DNA of 64,000 bases from CAYLRU01 sp964386565. GTDB taxonomy: Bacteria; Desulfobacterota; Desulfobacteria; Desulfobacterales; UBA5616. The DNA is taken from contig CAYLRU010000004.1 of the NCBI GenBank assembly GCA_964386565.1, positions 95,473 to 159,472 of the forward strand, in the 5' to 3' direction. Shown piece by piece: positions 1 through 15,000 of this stretch. The stretch's first letter is position 1; every line of letters starts with the position of its first letter. The notes under the pieces are model-generated. The model was not told the DNA's origin. It saw nothing but the letters and a program-made list of their open reading frames with translations, and searched no databases. Position numbers and translations under genes: made by a program.

Positions 1-3000
1 CGATCACCACGATGGTGTCGATTCCGGGTCCGCCGTTTATTTCAACAGGGGCATTTTGCAGGTAATCATACCGGTTTGTACCCGTTCCGCCGAACAGTTT
101 GGACAGGTTGGTCACCTCATCGGGATTGTCCGAATTCTCCTTCAGCACCAGGAATGTCTTCAACAGGAAGGTGTCATTCCCCGCCCCTCCGTGCAGATAC
201 AGCCGTGCCCGGTTGTGGTTGACTTCCATACGGTCATTCTGGCCTTCTCCGAGAACGAACAGGGGCGTGGAGTTGCCATTGGTCATATTGTCGGTATCTG
301 CAACCGGCACGCCTTCGGGGTACTCCAGATTCCGGTTGCCGGTATCCGGAATGAGAGGCACGGTTCCCACAACGATCTCGTCATCACCGCTGCCCATGTT
401 AATCACGGTAACCACGGCCGTATCGTCCGAGAGAAAGGAATCATTACCGGCGTATCCGTTAATGGACAGGCGATCGATCTGCCTGAAAGTGATGGTATCG
501 CCTTCCGAGCCGGAAACCAGGGCGGCGGTCACATGGCCCACCCGGTAGGAACCGCTTCCCGCCGCATTCAGTTTGAAACTGTCGGAACGATCCGTGCCGT
601 TGATGATCAGTTCGTCAAACCCGGTGATGCCGCTGTCACTCACGTTGAATACGGCTCCGGAGTTCGAGACATTTATGATAATGTATTCCTTCAGGGAGTT
701 CTCGTCATTTCCCCGGTTGTCGATGGTGACCTTGCCGGTCCACTGGCTGACGGACACGAATACGGAGCCCTTGTAGATGGATCCGTCCCGATCGCCGATC
801 ACGATAACGTTATTGCCCGATCCGCCGGAAATGACCGCCTCTTCGAAAATCCGGTTGAGGTCTTCCACAATGGCGGCGGTATCGTAGTGATCGCCGGTCA
901 CACCGAGTTTGAAGTCGGGATCATCCTCTTTTATCTTTTCCGCTAGATCCACGGCGGTGTCGACAACGGCCTTGACAAAATCTCCCCCTGTATCGCTCAA
1001 TATGACGCCGGTCACAAACCGGTTGTCGAAAAGCGACATATCCCGATTCTGGGATTCTGCAAGAATATCATAACCGCCATCGTCAATGAAGGTATCAAGA
1101 CCGTCTCCACCGGTGACAGTATCGTCGCCCAATCCGCTGTTCAGCACATCATCAAACGGCGATCCCACCAGTTCATCATCACCCGCACCGGCAATAATAG
1201 AAACGACGATAAGATCCGGATAGACCGAGGCCCCACCGGTGTTTACCTCTGAATCCCCCAGCCCGCTGAAGTCGATAACGTCATTTCCGGCAAGCGTCTC
1301 GATGATCACCGTGTCGCCTTCTTTTCTGACGCTTGAAGAAATGTTGAAATCCATGACCCCGGTCCGCGCAATATGAACCTGTTGCATCTTCCCGGTTTCA
1401 TCCGGGGATTCCGACGTGCCGATAAACCGGTCATTGCCGGTCGACCCCAGTATATGCAGGGTGTCGGCGGCATTATCGTCCAAAATGATTGTGGATGTAT
1501 CGTTTTCTATGATATGCTTGCCAAAATCCGCGGTCAGACGCTGGAGTCCGGAACCGTTTAAATCAAACACCGTTATGGTGTCGGCACCCTCTTCCGCGTT
1601 TATGATCAAATCTTCAATATCCTGGGCCGTAATCGCACCATTTCCCACGAGTTCGACCCTGGTCACACCCGGACCCGTTGTTGAAACCTCGATCCGGTTG
1701 TTTTCCACTGTGGCGGTGAAGACCAGGAAATCATTCCCCGTGGATGCGGCCACGCTGCTGCCCAGATCCGAGGCATCCAGTTGAACCATGTCATCCCCGG
1801 ATCCGGCATCGATATCATCAGCGCCGCCACCGCCTTCGATCATGTCATCACCGTCACCACCGACAATGGTATCATTTCCGGTACCACCGGTTATCTGGTC
1901 GTTACCGGTTCCGCCGTTCAGAATCGCATTGCCAGACCCGGTGTAAACAATGAAGTCATCACCGTCTTGACCATATATTTCAACATTTCCGTTGCTGGAG
2001 GTCTCCAGGTAATCCGTTCCGTCACCGCCGTAGAACGTGACATCCCCGGATCCATAGGAGATAAAAATGTCATCACCGCCGCCGCCGTCAAATTCAATGG
2101 GCACCAAGACGCCTTTTTTCACCAGTATGTTGTCTACGCCGTCTCCACAGCTTGCCGTAATCTTGGATACATGCTCATAGGTATCAGTGCGTCCCATAGC
2201 GGTGATTTTGATGGTGGCGTCATCCCTGGTTCCCGCAATCTGTTCTATAATATAAGGCTCGTTAAGAGCATTGTTGGCCAGATCCCGATATTGTCCCCGG
2301 TCACCCATATTCAACACCAATTCATGGGACGTGACGGTCTCTCTGGTGACAGTGGCACGTAGCGGATCATCATCATACACATACCAACTCTGCGCATCGG
2401 CCTGGGAATCGCCGGCCTTACCCGCAAGGTATACCGGCTTGGGCAGTTCCAGGTAGCCGATGGTGAAATGCCCTGTTTTAGTGACGGAGAAGAAGAGAAA
2501 TTTGATTTTCACGCTGACGGAAAGCTCGATCTTAACACTTCCGGAACCCTGAGCCGTGAAAGAATACGCCAAATCAACGCCTGCCAGCGTGATGCCGAAC
2601 AACCTTGCCTTGACACCCGCACTCCCGCTCAATTCAAAGCGATAATATTTGGTTCCGCTTGAATTGACCAGTTGTTCCGAGGAAACATGGAAGGTAAAAT
2701 ACCCACTGAGTCCGAACGAGCTGGTTCCCAGGGTAAAATTACCACCCAAGGTTATACTGAAATTACCCCTTGAATCAAGATATCCAGATCCATTTAAAGA
2801 GGCCAGTCCGAAGAAATTGATTTCTCCCCTGAAATCAAAACGCCACTGTCCATTTCTGACTTTAACTGAAAATTCGGCATTTAACTTCAGGACTTTTAAC
2901 AGTTCAATATCGCCTTTAAGCTCAAGGCGGAAGGAGTTCGCAAGAATGCCGAAATGCTCGGTGTTCGTGGTATTGATGTTGATCGTACCGCTTGCAGATA

Positions 3001-6000
3001 TTTCGAAGATGTCCTCGATAGCGGATGCGGATATACCAAGGGAAAATGCTATTCCGGGATCAGATCCCGCATAAACACCGGCACTGCCGGTGGCGGAAAA
3101 GCTCAACCCGCCGATACTGAACGACAGTCCGAATTGAATCTCTATTTTGGTGTCCGAGATAACAATATCCAGCATGCCGCTACCCTGGGCAAACCCGAGA
3201 AATTCTATGGTACCGGAAATATGGATCCGCAGTCCCGGCTGGACGGTATCGCCGTCGAGGGTTTGGGCTTTTGTCGTGGTGTTGATTTCAAGCCAGGCAT
3301 CCGCATCAAATCGCAATCCGATATCCTCGCAGAAATCCGCTTCCAGTGTTATTGCCACGCGCATGACAAGTCCCTGGCCATCAATGCGCATTCCCCCGTC
3401 AATATGGATGAATCCGATGGGGTCAAGTTGGGCTGTGGCCTCGGCTTCGATCTCCAGCCTATCGTATGTCAGCAGAAATTTAAAACTGCCCTCCATGGTC
3501 AGCGCATCCGCCACGATAAGACGCCCGTTCATTTCAATGAGGAACCGGCTTCCGGCGATTTCCACGTCTCCGGTTACCAGGTTCCCGTCTTCATCCCGAA
3601 CAAACCTGCCCTCTTCATCAATTAGGAAGGTTTCAACCGTCTTGGCCTCATTGTAAGTATTGAATTCCAGGAGAAATTCGCCATCCAGGGCGATTCCCGG
3701 TATTGAATTGCCGTTTAAAGTCAGGTAGACACGGCCGATTACGCCCGGCGTGAACCCGGGATCTGGAGAGTTGGCGTAAACCACAAAGTTCAGCGTTCCG
3801 GATAAGGAACCTAAAAAGGGGATCTCGCAGCTTACCGCCCCGACGATGCTGATGTATGCTTCATCGGCACTGCCAACGGCTTTCAACTGAAGGTATCCGA
3901 TCAGGGACAGGGTCTCGTAAATCACCAGCTCCGCCTCAATGGTGGCCACGATATAGACCTCGGGCTTTCCATCCGGGTTTCGTTTTCCGTCAAGGCCGGG
4001 GGAGGAATCATAGATCCCGATGGTTTTGGGATCTCCCGGGTCAAGCAGGGGCAGGAAGGACTTGGGAATATCAAAAACCTGATCCTGCATGGTGGTGTTG
4101 AACATGATGGTGACGGAACCCGTTGCCTTGAACAGGTCCCCCACGTCGGGCAGGCCGATATCAGCGCCGGCACCGATTGTGAACAGGCCGGCAACCCCTG
4201 GATTATCTCCCGGGTTCAATCCGGTTACGAGGACCAAAAGCCCTTTTACCTCTCCGTAGGTCACCGCGCCGCCGCCAAGGGTTAACTCGGCAATTGCAAA
4301 AATTTCAAACCGGACCGGGTCAAGCTTTAGGTAGAAACCACCGTTCATCTTGAACAGGTCAACGTCCATTCCCGGCGGCCGGATCTTTAACTGTCCCATC
4401 AGTTCCACCACAAAGGTAAACGGGGCAAGCTCGTAGGTAACGGTTTTATCACTGCCGTCCGGTCCCAGCCCGGGCAGTGTCAGGGTTTCAATTTTTTCAT
4501 ATTTCGTTGTGTTGATCTGGAGAGTTCCGCTGCCGAACAGATAGATTCCCATCGGTTCAAGGAATGAGAAGTTCGTCTGGATGGTCATAACGCCCCAGAA
4601 CTGGGGTCCTTCGGTGAGAAGGCTGCTCATATCCAGGACGAATTTTCCGGCAGATGCCCCCAGATTGCCCAGCTTGTAAACGGTGAGCTCTCCGAGCAGG
4701 GTCAGTTCAAAGACGACTCTTTCGGGATCGATTTCAAGAACAACCTTTCCGGTGAGGGAAATCACCGGCTCATCGAGGAATCCTGCGGCATTGAGCTCGA
4801 TTCCGCCGCCCAGTTCGATAAAGAAAGACTGGGCCTGGGTAATGATGATCATCTGGGCTGATGATTCGATACCGTAATTTCCCGCAACGTCGTTCCAACT
4901 GCCAGCAATAAACGTTATGGTCAACAATCCGGTATCAAACTGATCGTCGAATATATATCGGAAGGTATTACTTCCTGCCAGTTCGTCCGGTTGGGTCGGA
5001 GATCCGTTGATTCTTACATTTTCACCGTTGGCCCCGGTCAGGGTAAATTCCTGGTCGCTGTCCAGTATGGATTCCAGGTCAAGGGCATTGCCGTTTACCG
5101 GGGTAAACGTAATATCGATATATTTTCGGCCGTTGAGCTCTTCACGATCGATGGTGGCATATTCCCCGGGATCGGTCGGTGAAGCACGGGCCGCATCCAC
5201 CCTGAACGTTTCCGTCTCGCTCAGGTTCGTCATTCCGCCGGTATCGGTCCAGGACCCGGCATTGAATTCAACCGTGTATTCTCCCGGCGTCAGCGTCCCG
5301 GTGAAATAATATCGGTACGTGTCCGTGATGCCCACAGGTTCGCACGAAGCCACGCTGTCAAGTTGCGAAAATGCCGTTACAATCTCATCTAAGGTATGGC
5401 CCTCTGAAATCGCCAGGACATAGGTATAATTGTTAACAATGGTTTCCCGGGTATTGATTTCCAGGCTGTATTGCGCAATCAGGGCATCAATCTCCGCCTG
5501 GGTCGTACCCGTTTTAAAAACGACCTTTACCTGGGGCTCAACATTCTCATCCACAACACGTTCCGGACTGCCCCTGATATCGATGATATTGCCGTCACGG
5601 TCTTTCAGGACAATCTCATCGCCGTCAATGGTGTTGTGATCGATTTTATTTCCGCTGGTGGGCTTGAATGTGACGGATATATATCCCCGTTCATTGATCA
5701 CATCCGTACCGATGACAAAACCCGTTACCGGATCGGCAAGATTGGCCGTACTTCCATCAACCGTAAAGATCACGCTGAAAGCGATATTGTCATTTCCACC
5801 GGAATCCGTCCACCGGGCTTCGATGAAGTCGATGGATACCTCGCCGGAAATAAATTCGCCGTTGAGATAATACCTGAATCTGCCTTCTTCAATTTCTTCA
5901 GGTGTATCCGAAACCGTCACACCGTTTGAACCGATTCCGCTCAGATTGAACTCGGCGCTGTCATCCAGTATGGAATCCTTATCCAGTGTTTCCCCATAAG

Positions 6001-9000
6001 CCGGTGTAAAGGTGATATCGATATATCCCCTGTCGTTAATCTCGTTAATATCGATATGGCTTTCCCGGCCGGGGTCGGCCGGGGCTGCGGTAGCACCTTC
6101 CACCACAAATGACAGGATAACGCCGTCGCTCACCGCACCGCTCACCGTATCCCCCGTTTCAAGGAGGGTGTCGGCGTTTTTAAAGCTGCCGGCGGTGTAT
6201 ATCAACTGCACGGTTCCGCAGGGGAATGCATAGGGACCCGACGTATTGGTAATCATGTAACGGAAACGGTTTGTCCCGGTTCTGATGATGGCGTCGATTA
6301 AAGCCTCTCCCGTGTTGGGGACAAGTTCCTCGGTCACCATCAACCCGTCGTCCGTCATTGAAGACACAACCGGAACCGGTGTTCCGTCAACGGATCGGCT
6401 GGTGCCGTTGATCTCGAGCTCAAATTCCGAATCTTCGTCCAATATGGATTCATAATCAAGGGACGTATTCGGGGCCGGGGTGTAGATTACATCGATATAC
6501 TGGCTGCCGTTAAATGTATGCTCATCGGAATTGATCACGTTAACATCGGTTCGCCCTCCCGAAGGATCGGCAAGCTCAACAGTGGGTTTTATTGCCACGG
6601 GAGTGGATGAGGTCAGATCGGATTCCGGAATTTCAAATACCACTTCTTCACCGGCGGCATTTTTAAATCCCATCTTCAGATAGCCGTAAATGGAAAGCAA
6701 TTGCACCTGTTCCGGAATGTCGGCCAGGAAAAAGATCCGGACATCGCCGCCAATAACATTGGAAAAATCCGCGTAAAGCTTTCCACTGATGCTGATATTG
6801 TCGGCGGCAAAATTCAGTTTCCCGGCGATGAGGAACTTGCCGTCGGTGCTGAGCTTGATAATGACCTCGCCGTTGAACACCTGTTGAGATGTATACATGG
6901 AATAAATTTTCCCACCACCGGTAATGGTCATGGGTGAGGTGAATGCGGCAAGAAAGCCCAGACCCGGGGGAAGATTCTTGGTTGCTTTATACTGATTCAC
7001 CACCTGCTGCTTGATGGATGTAAGCCATTCAGACGCCGACATCTCCGTGGGAAGTGCAAATGCGGATTTTCTCAGTTCAAATGGATGGTCAATTGTGGGA
7101 AGAGACGTAAAGAATTCCACCCCGGCGGAAAAATCATTGATCATCAATCCAACATAGGGAATGGGAATGGGAATACCGCCCGGGACTTCAACATTGATAA
7201 ACACGCCCAAAGGCCCGAGTTCGCTTAATCCCAACCGAATGGTCAGTCCGCCGAGCCCTGCCATGCTGAATCCGCCTTCAAGGCCTAGGAAGAATATCCT
7301 GTTTGCCACGGGCGTGGTGGTATCAAAGGTACCGATCATGTTGTCGTATGCATCGAGTTTCACAATGCCGCCGATGAGCGATGCCTTTATCTCGCCACCG
7401 AACATCTGGCCCTCCAGGCTCACGCCAATGGCCGCAATATCGATGATCGGAAACGACCCTTCCAAAAGGAGCATGGGGGCGATTTTCACCCCTTCAATGA
7501 CCCCGGAAAATTCCAGGCCGGGAATTCCCTCAATACTGTCGACACTGGCGGACAGGATCAGCACGAAATCTTCGGGATGATTTTGAATATCATCCCACTG
7601 GATTCCGATTTCAGTGATCTTGATTGGAAGCCACTTGGGCCATCCCAGGCTGTCGCCAGTTGCAGACCCGACACTTAAAAATACGCCGAAGCCCTTCTTG
7701 GTTACGAATGTGCCGTCACCCAGGAATGCGAAATGCCGGGCCTCTCCGCCGATGGTTAAAGATCCGATGGTTACTTCGGCACCAACGGAAACAAACGCAA
7801 CCAACTCTTCATCCGCACCAGCCCCGGTATCCAGCCTGAAACCCACGGATTTTATCGTGACAAAAGATCCCAATTTCAACACAAGGGTATCGACTTCAAA
7901 TATGAATGTATCGACACGGCCATCTGAAAAAGTAAGCTCAAGGCGGATGGCTTCATCGTTTTGCGTACCATCGAAATTGAGGTCGTCAGCGGTTTGCCGG
8001 TCCGTAATTGTTGCGGATATGGGGCGGCCCGGAAAGAATTTAGCACCGCCGGAGGCTACATAAATGGACCCGTTAAATACTAGTGACTGGCCGAAAGTAA
8101 CGTCGAAGTTGGTCACACCAATCCGGATATCGTCAAATTCAAGAATGCTGCCGAACCTGATTTTATTATCCGTCGTCGTTGTTTGCGCATCACCCTGGGT
8201 TTGTCCTTCAAAACCGATCCCGATTTCGGCAACCCCTATGGCAAAGCCGTTGAGCCGGATCACCAGCCCGGGGATCTCATCGCCGGAAACAGCGGGATTG
8301 GGATCATAGGGCGCTATCTTGCCCCGGATACCGAAAGCGGGGAACAGGACAGTAACGGATTCCACCCGGATTATTTCCTGGTTCAGATAGGCCTGGTAAG
8401 CCAGGGGATATTCTTGAAGGGCTTTTTGGTAAGCCTCGTATTTCTTCGGGTAGGCTTCCATGTCCTTGAGGTATGTTTCATAGAGATCCAGTGCAGCCTC
8501 ATATTCCTCTTCAGTTGCATAATCATTTAGATCGGGCTCTTCCACGGCGTCAGGATAAACCGGAGCTTCAGGAACCGCCGGAGCTGGTTCGTAATGGATC
8601 TGGATACCCTCAGCCTCGATTTCAACAACACCGGGAATCATTACCTCGAGTGCGGCCACCCGGAACCCGAAAGTCGGGGGCCAGACCTTTATTGCATCCG
8701 GGCTGAAGTCTCCACTCAGTATGCCCATCAGGCTGAATACATCCAGACTTACATCAAAAGTCCCAAGAACACCGAGCAGATCCGCGGTGATGCCGCTGCT
8801 CTGCTGCTGTGCGGATGTCTGTGTGGATGCCTGGTTGTTGGTGGTGGAGCCACCGCCGAAGCTCAGAGTGGCCCGGTCAACGCCGATACCGATGGTCAGT
8901 ACCAGCATACCGCCCGAAAAGCTGATATTCTCGATACCGATATGGGGCCCCTGGAGGACCAGCGGGCCGATGGCCAGGGTTTTTTCCGTTGTCGCCTGGG

Positions 9001-12000
9001 CTGCGGTGGACGCATCAATGGTAAACCGTTGGCTCACGGCATAGTTCCGGGTCCCGTCATCGGTCCAGAAAGTATTGGCCCTGAAAGAGACGATGACTTC
9101 ACCGACCTTGAACAAATCGGTTGTATTGACCGTATTAGCGTCTTTTAAATAGTACCGATACGTTGTTCCCGAAACAAGGGTGGGCAATCCGACAATGTCG
9201 GGGATACCGCCGGCCAGGAGTTTAACATCAGCCACACCGGCGCCACTGAGCATGATTTCATCGCCGTTGATGCTGTCCGGATTGATGGGGCTGCCGTTTC
9301 GGGAAACAAAGGTGACATCGATATATCGTTTTGTGTTCATGGACGAAACAGATATCGTCCCGCCGCTGACCGGACTGGAAATGCTGGCCGTGGGTGCGGG
9401 CTTCGGGAGCGTCCCGTCAGCGTTTCTGACCACCAGGCTGAAATTTTCGGTTTCAGCGGCGTTTACATTTCCGTCTTTGTCATACCAGGTGTTGCCTAGG
9501 AAATTGACCTCCACCTCACCCACCTGGGGGAAGGTTCCGGTGATGCTGTACCGGTAAGTATTTGGCAGCCCCCCCGTCACCTTAACCGGTTTGCCATTCA
9601 CGGATATTCCGGGAATGGCCTGACCGTTCATGGTGAGGGTAAATTCCACGGAATTGTCCGTTATACTGGCTTCATTCAACCCTACATTGTTCGGATCGGC
9701 AAAGGTGATATCAATATATTTTTTAGCCGACGGCAGACTGTTTATCTCGGCCTTGTCATATGAAATGTACCCGAGGTTGCTGATTTCAAGGGCGTCCTTA
9801 CCGAAGCTCGTGCCCGCCATGTCGGCGGACAAAAGCAGTGCGGGGCTGCCGGCTCCCGATACGGTGCGGGTTATTGTGTCCATCCCAATGCCGACCTGAC
9901 CGAATATTTCGAAACCGGTAATTGAAAAATTCTGGAGTTTGAATCCCTCGGGACCGCCGATACTGAAAGCGGCACTGCCCCCAATTTCAAAATATTCCTC
10001 TCCGTCCACCGTGATTCTGACATAGGCGCCGGAAATGGCAACGGCAATGGCGCCGGTGGGCTTTTTGGAGAAACTGACCGTTCCGCCGATATTCAGGATG
10101 TCGACGATGTTTATATTGATACTGCCGGTAAAGGAGGTGACCGCAGCCGCTGACGTGAACTTAACGATGACGGCCTTTTCCGTATTGGGAATATTGATCG
10201 TCCGGTTCACGACCTGTCCGGAGGTATTGATATCGACAACGGCGCTGCCGCTGACCTCAAGACCGGGCAGGCCCACAAAGGCAATATCGCCCTCAGCATG
10301 AAGCGCATACCTGCCGCCGTCAAATTTCACCATGCCGACCTGAGCATTGGCCAACAGGACACCGATGGCATCGGGATTCAATTCACCATCGTCGTTCCGG
10401 TAAGGACCCTGGCCCATGAATATTTCGATGCCCTCCCCGGCAAAAGAATCACCGGAGAACGCCACGCTGCCTTCGATGGTAATAAAGTTTGCGATATTGA
10501 GCTTGACTTCCGATGCAAAAAAGCTGAACCCGGTTTCAGTGGCGCTAAACCGGATGATGATCTTTGTTCCGTTTACATCGATGGTTTCATCAACCGCACC
10601 GCCGGTGGTGTTTATCCTCAGACCGATGGTGGCTTCCATGTCCAGGCCCCCGCCGTCCAGTGATCCCACTCCGGATATAAGGCCTGCAACACCGGCGTTT
10701 GTTATAACAAGGGCGCCTTGGCCGTTTTTAATGCTGCCGCCGAGTCCCGGATCGCTGAAGGTGATGCCGGTAACCGCCATCCGGGTAATCTTCACCCCGG
10801 TATCCACCCGTATGGCCTGGTCGAAATAGAGGTTCCCGTTGAGGGTAAATTCACCGATGGTAATCCCCGCGTTCAGTGCCACCACCCGCATAAACTTGCC
10901 AGCCGGAAGCACCAGGTGCTGGGTGGTCGATCCCATGGTAAAGGACTCGTCAACAGTCGCCGGCAGGGTGTTGATCTCCAGTGCGATCGTATCCACGGAA
11001 AGGGTCAGTCCGGGAATAAAATCGATATCATCGGGCGCCAGAGTGAGGCTTGCCGCAATTCCCTGAGGCGTGATCAGCATGGCGCCGCTGGGGATATCCA
11101 CGCTTAAAATGGTGGTGTCGCCGCTCTTGAGTTCAAGGGCAACTTCCCATATCGTCAACCGGACGACCTTGATTCCGCCGGCAGTGGTGATTTGTTCAAA
11201 ACTAAAGTTTCCGGTCAACACCTGCCCCAGAACGGTCAGGGAGATGTTCAGCCCTTCCACTTTCACAAACGGCCCGGCGTCCAGATTGAGGGCAACAATT
11301 TCCTCACCGATGGATACGCTCTCACTGACGGTCTTGGTGGTATTGTTGATGGCCAGATTGAAGGAACCGGAAAAGGAGATACCCGGTATGTTCTGAACAC
11401 TGATATCGGCGCTGATTTCACCGGCAAGTCCCGCGCTGGTGACCAGAAGGGTTCCCTGCCCGTTTTGCACCACCACAAAATCGGTGGTTCCGTTTCCAAG
11501 TCCCAGATAGACGTTCGATGCGGCCAGGCGGATCATCGAGCGGGTTTGTGTCGTTCCGTTCTTTGTCTGCGTGGTGGAGTCCACTTTTTCAAAGGCGAAA
11601 TTTCCCTTGAGTTCCTGGCCGAGGATATTCAAGGCGATGTTAAGGCCTTCCACCTTTACATAGGATGCCCCGCCATCTCCCACGACAATGTCCACATCAT
11701 GGTCGCCGAGTGATATGGTCCGGTTCATGGAGCCGGAAGCTTCAACGATGAGAACGTTAAAGGTCCCGCTGAACGTCACGCCCGGCACGTTGAGCCCGAC
11801 GGTGGCACCGATGGCGCCGGCCATGCCGGCGCTGGTAACGACCAGGTATCCATGACCGTCGGTTACCGTTACCACGTCACTGGTGCCGTCACCGAGTCGC
11901 AATCCGACATTTTCAGCAGATATGATGATGACCTGCTCATCGTTTTCGGTCTTCTTTTCAAAGGCAAAATCGCCGGTGATCTTCTGTCCGGCAACGGAAA

Positions 12001-15000
12001 GAACGATCCCGGTGCCTTCGATCTTCAGGTAGGGCCCTGCAGGAAGATTTACAGATACGGAACTGGTACCGATGACAAAGGTTTCATCAACGACAGCGCC
12101 GGTATTATTGATGGCGACGGCAAAGGTTCCGGAAAATCCCACGCCCGGAATATTTTTAATTTCCACATGAGCGTTGACCTGACCGGCAAGCCCCGCACTT
12201 GTGATGATCAGCAACCCCTCGCCCTGGGAAACGCTGACGTAATCGGTGGTGCCGTCGCCTAAGTTTATTTCCACTTCGGTCGCCGCGATCCGGACAACGC
12301 TGGTGCCGTCGGCTGCAGTCGCTTTTTCAAATGCAAAATTTCCGTGGAGTGTCTGACCCAGTATGACCAGGTCAAGGTCCTCGATTTGTACGAGAAGATA
12401 CGGTCCTGACGGCAGTTTCAATGTTTTGGTTTCATTTCCCACTTCAAATTGGGCATCCACGGCCTGGCCGGTGTTGTTGACCGCAACCGTTATATTGTCC
12501 GCCGTGGAGGTCGAAAAACCGGTGTCGGCTGTGGGATCCGGAATCGTCAGGGAAACGCTGGCATTGATCTTTCCGGCAAATCCAGCGCTGGTGACCAGGA
12601 AAAGGGCCTCGCCATCGGTCACCGACACATAATCCGTGGTACCGTCGCCCAGGTGCAGTTCCACGCAGGATGCGGCAATACGGACGATGCGTTCGTTTTC
12701 CGATGTGGTGGACTGTTCAAAACTGAAATTCCCTTTCAGTGTTTGTCCGAGAACCGTCAGTTCCGCTGGTGTGCCTTCCTCAATACCCGAAATTTCAACC
12801 TTGAGGTATGGACCGGCGGGAAGGCTCAGTGAAATATCCGAATCCCCAACCTTGAAGGTCTCCGCCACTTCCTGGCCTGTATTGTTAATGGCAATTGAAA
12901 ATGTACCGTTTAACGAGACACCGGGAATATTCACGGAAACCGCGGCACCCAGTTGCCCGGCCATTCCGGCTTCGGTAATGACAAAGCTGCCCTTACCATT
13001 TGAAACGGAAACAAAAGCCGTGCTGCCGTCTCCGAGACTTAAGCTGACATTACTTGCCCCAATCCGGACGATACGAATGTCATCGGCCGTGTTATACAAC
13101 ATGTCGGGTCCTGGATCGCTGGTAACGCGTTCAAAGGCAAAATCGCCGGAAAGCGTCTGGCCCAGTATGCTCAATTTGATGTCCGACCCTTCAACACGGA
13201 GGTAAGGTCCGGCCGGCATGTTAATGGTAACCGATTTGCCGCCGACGGTAATGCTGTCGTTTACAATGGCGTTGGTATTGTTGATGGCCAGTTTAAAAGT
13301 ACCGTTGAAGGTCACGCCGGGCACATTCAAACCGATGGTCGCTTCAACAGCGCCGGCAATGCCCGCCTGGGTGATCAATAGAGATCCGCTTCCCTTGGAT
13401 ACGGTAACGATTCCGCCGAAATCAAGGCCTACATCCGAGGCACCCAACCGGATGATTTTCCGTCCCAGTGAATTGGTCTTCTGCTCAAATACAAAACTGC
13501 CGGACAACGTTTGACCCAGTATGGTGAGAGAGGCGGGAGTACCTTCCTCAAGACCGGTCACCTCCACCCGTAAATAGGGTCCGGCAGGAAGATCAAGGGC
13601 AAAGTTTTCTCCGCCCACATCGAAGTCTTCATGAACACCGATGATAGTATTGTTAATCTGAAGAATAAACCTGCCGTCAAAAGACACCGCATCCAGGCTT
13701 AACACAACGGATGCCTCCAGTTGGCCTGCAATCCCGGCACTGGTTACCAGGAGCAAACCAGATTCGATCTCGATAGACAGGATATCGGTGGATCCGTCGC
13801 CAAAGGCCAGGACGACATCGCTTACCGCCACCTTGACGAGACGTTCCCCTTCATCCGTTGTAATCTGCTCAAAACTGAAACTGCCGGAGAGTTTCTGTCC
13901 CAGTATGGTCAACTCGATGGGATTGCCCTCGAATCGAATATAGTTTCCGGCCTCCAGGGTCAGGTTTTTTTCAACACCACCGACGTCGAATTTTTCATCA
14001 ACCTCAAGGCCGGTATTATTCAACACCAGACTCAAATTGCCGCCAAGTGAAACGCCCGGAATATTGATATTGACGGTTCCGCTGATCCGCCCGGCAAGAC
14101 CGGCGCTGTTGATCACCAGCAGACCTTCACCGGCTGAAAGATTTACAAAATCCGTGGTCCCGTCGCCGATTCCCATGCTGATATCGACCGCAGCGATCTT
14201 GACCACCCGGGTGTCGTCTGCATCCCCGAGGATCCCGTTTGGACCTGCGGATTCGGTCCGTTCAAATGAAAAATCCCCGGCAACATGCTGTCCGAACAGG
14301 TTGAGTCTGGCATCCGTTCCTTCGATGCGCAGATACGGACCGGCCGGAAGATCCAGGTGAACCGTGTCAACCCCCACCTCAAACGTCTGGTTTACCGCTG
14401 ATGACGTATTATTGATCGCCAGCCCGAATGTCCCGGAAAAATCAATTCCCGGCAGATTGAACGCCACTGTTCCTTCCACACGGCCCGCCATCCCGGCATC
14501 GGTAAATACGAACATGCCTTTGCCGTCACTCAACGTGATGATGTCTGAACCGCCAGTGTTCAGTCCGAAGTATACATCGGATGCGGCCAGTGTTAAGATT
14601 CTGGGCGGCTGGTAGTTAGGATCATTTTCCGCAAGTTGGGGATTGTATTGGCCGGTTACCTGCTCAATGGCAAAATTGCCCGAAAGGATCTGGCCACCGA
14701 TGTCCAAGGTTGCCGGTGTCCCGTCATCTCCCGTAATATCCAGCCTGAAATACGGACCCGACGGGAGGGCAAGCACGATAGTTTCATCATCATCCGGGGT
14801 TCCGGGCTCATTTTCAATATCAATCTCACGGTTCACCGGATTGTTGGTCGTATTTACGGCAATTTTAATATTACCGTCGAAACTGACCGGCCCGATGGAA
14901 AGCCCCGCACCTGCTTCAAGGGTTCCGGCCACACCACTGCCTGAAAATACAAAGCCGCCGTTGATGCCGGTCAGGGAAATCATTCCGTCACCGATATCTA

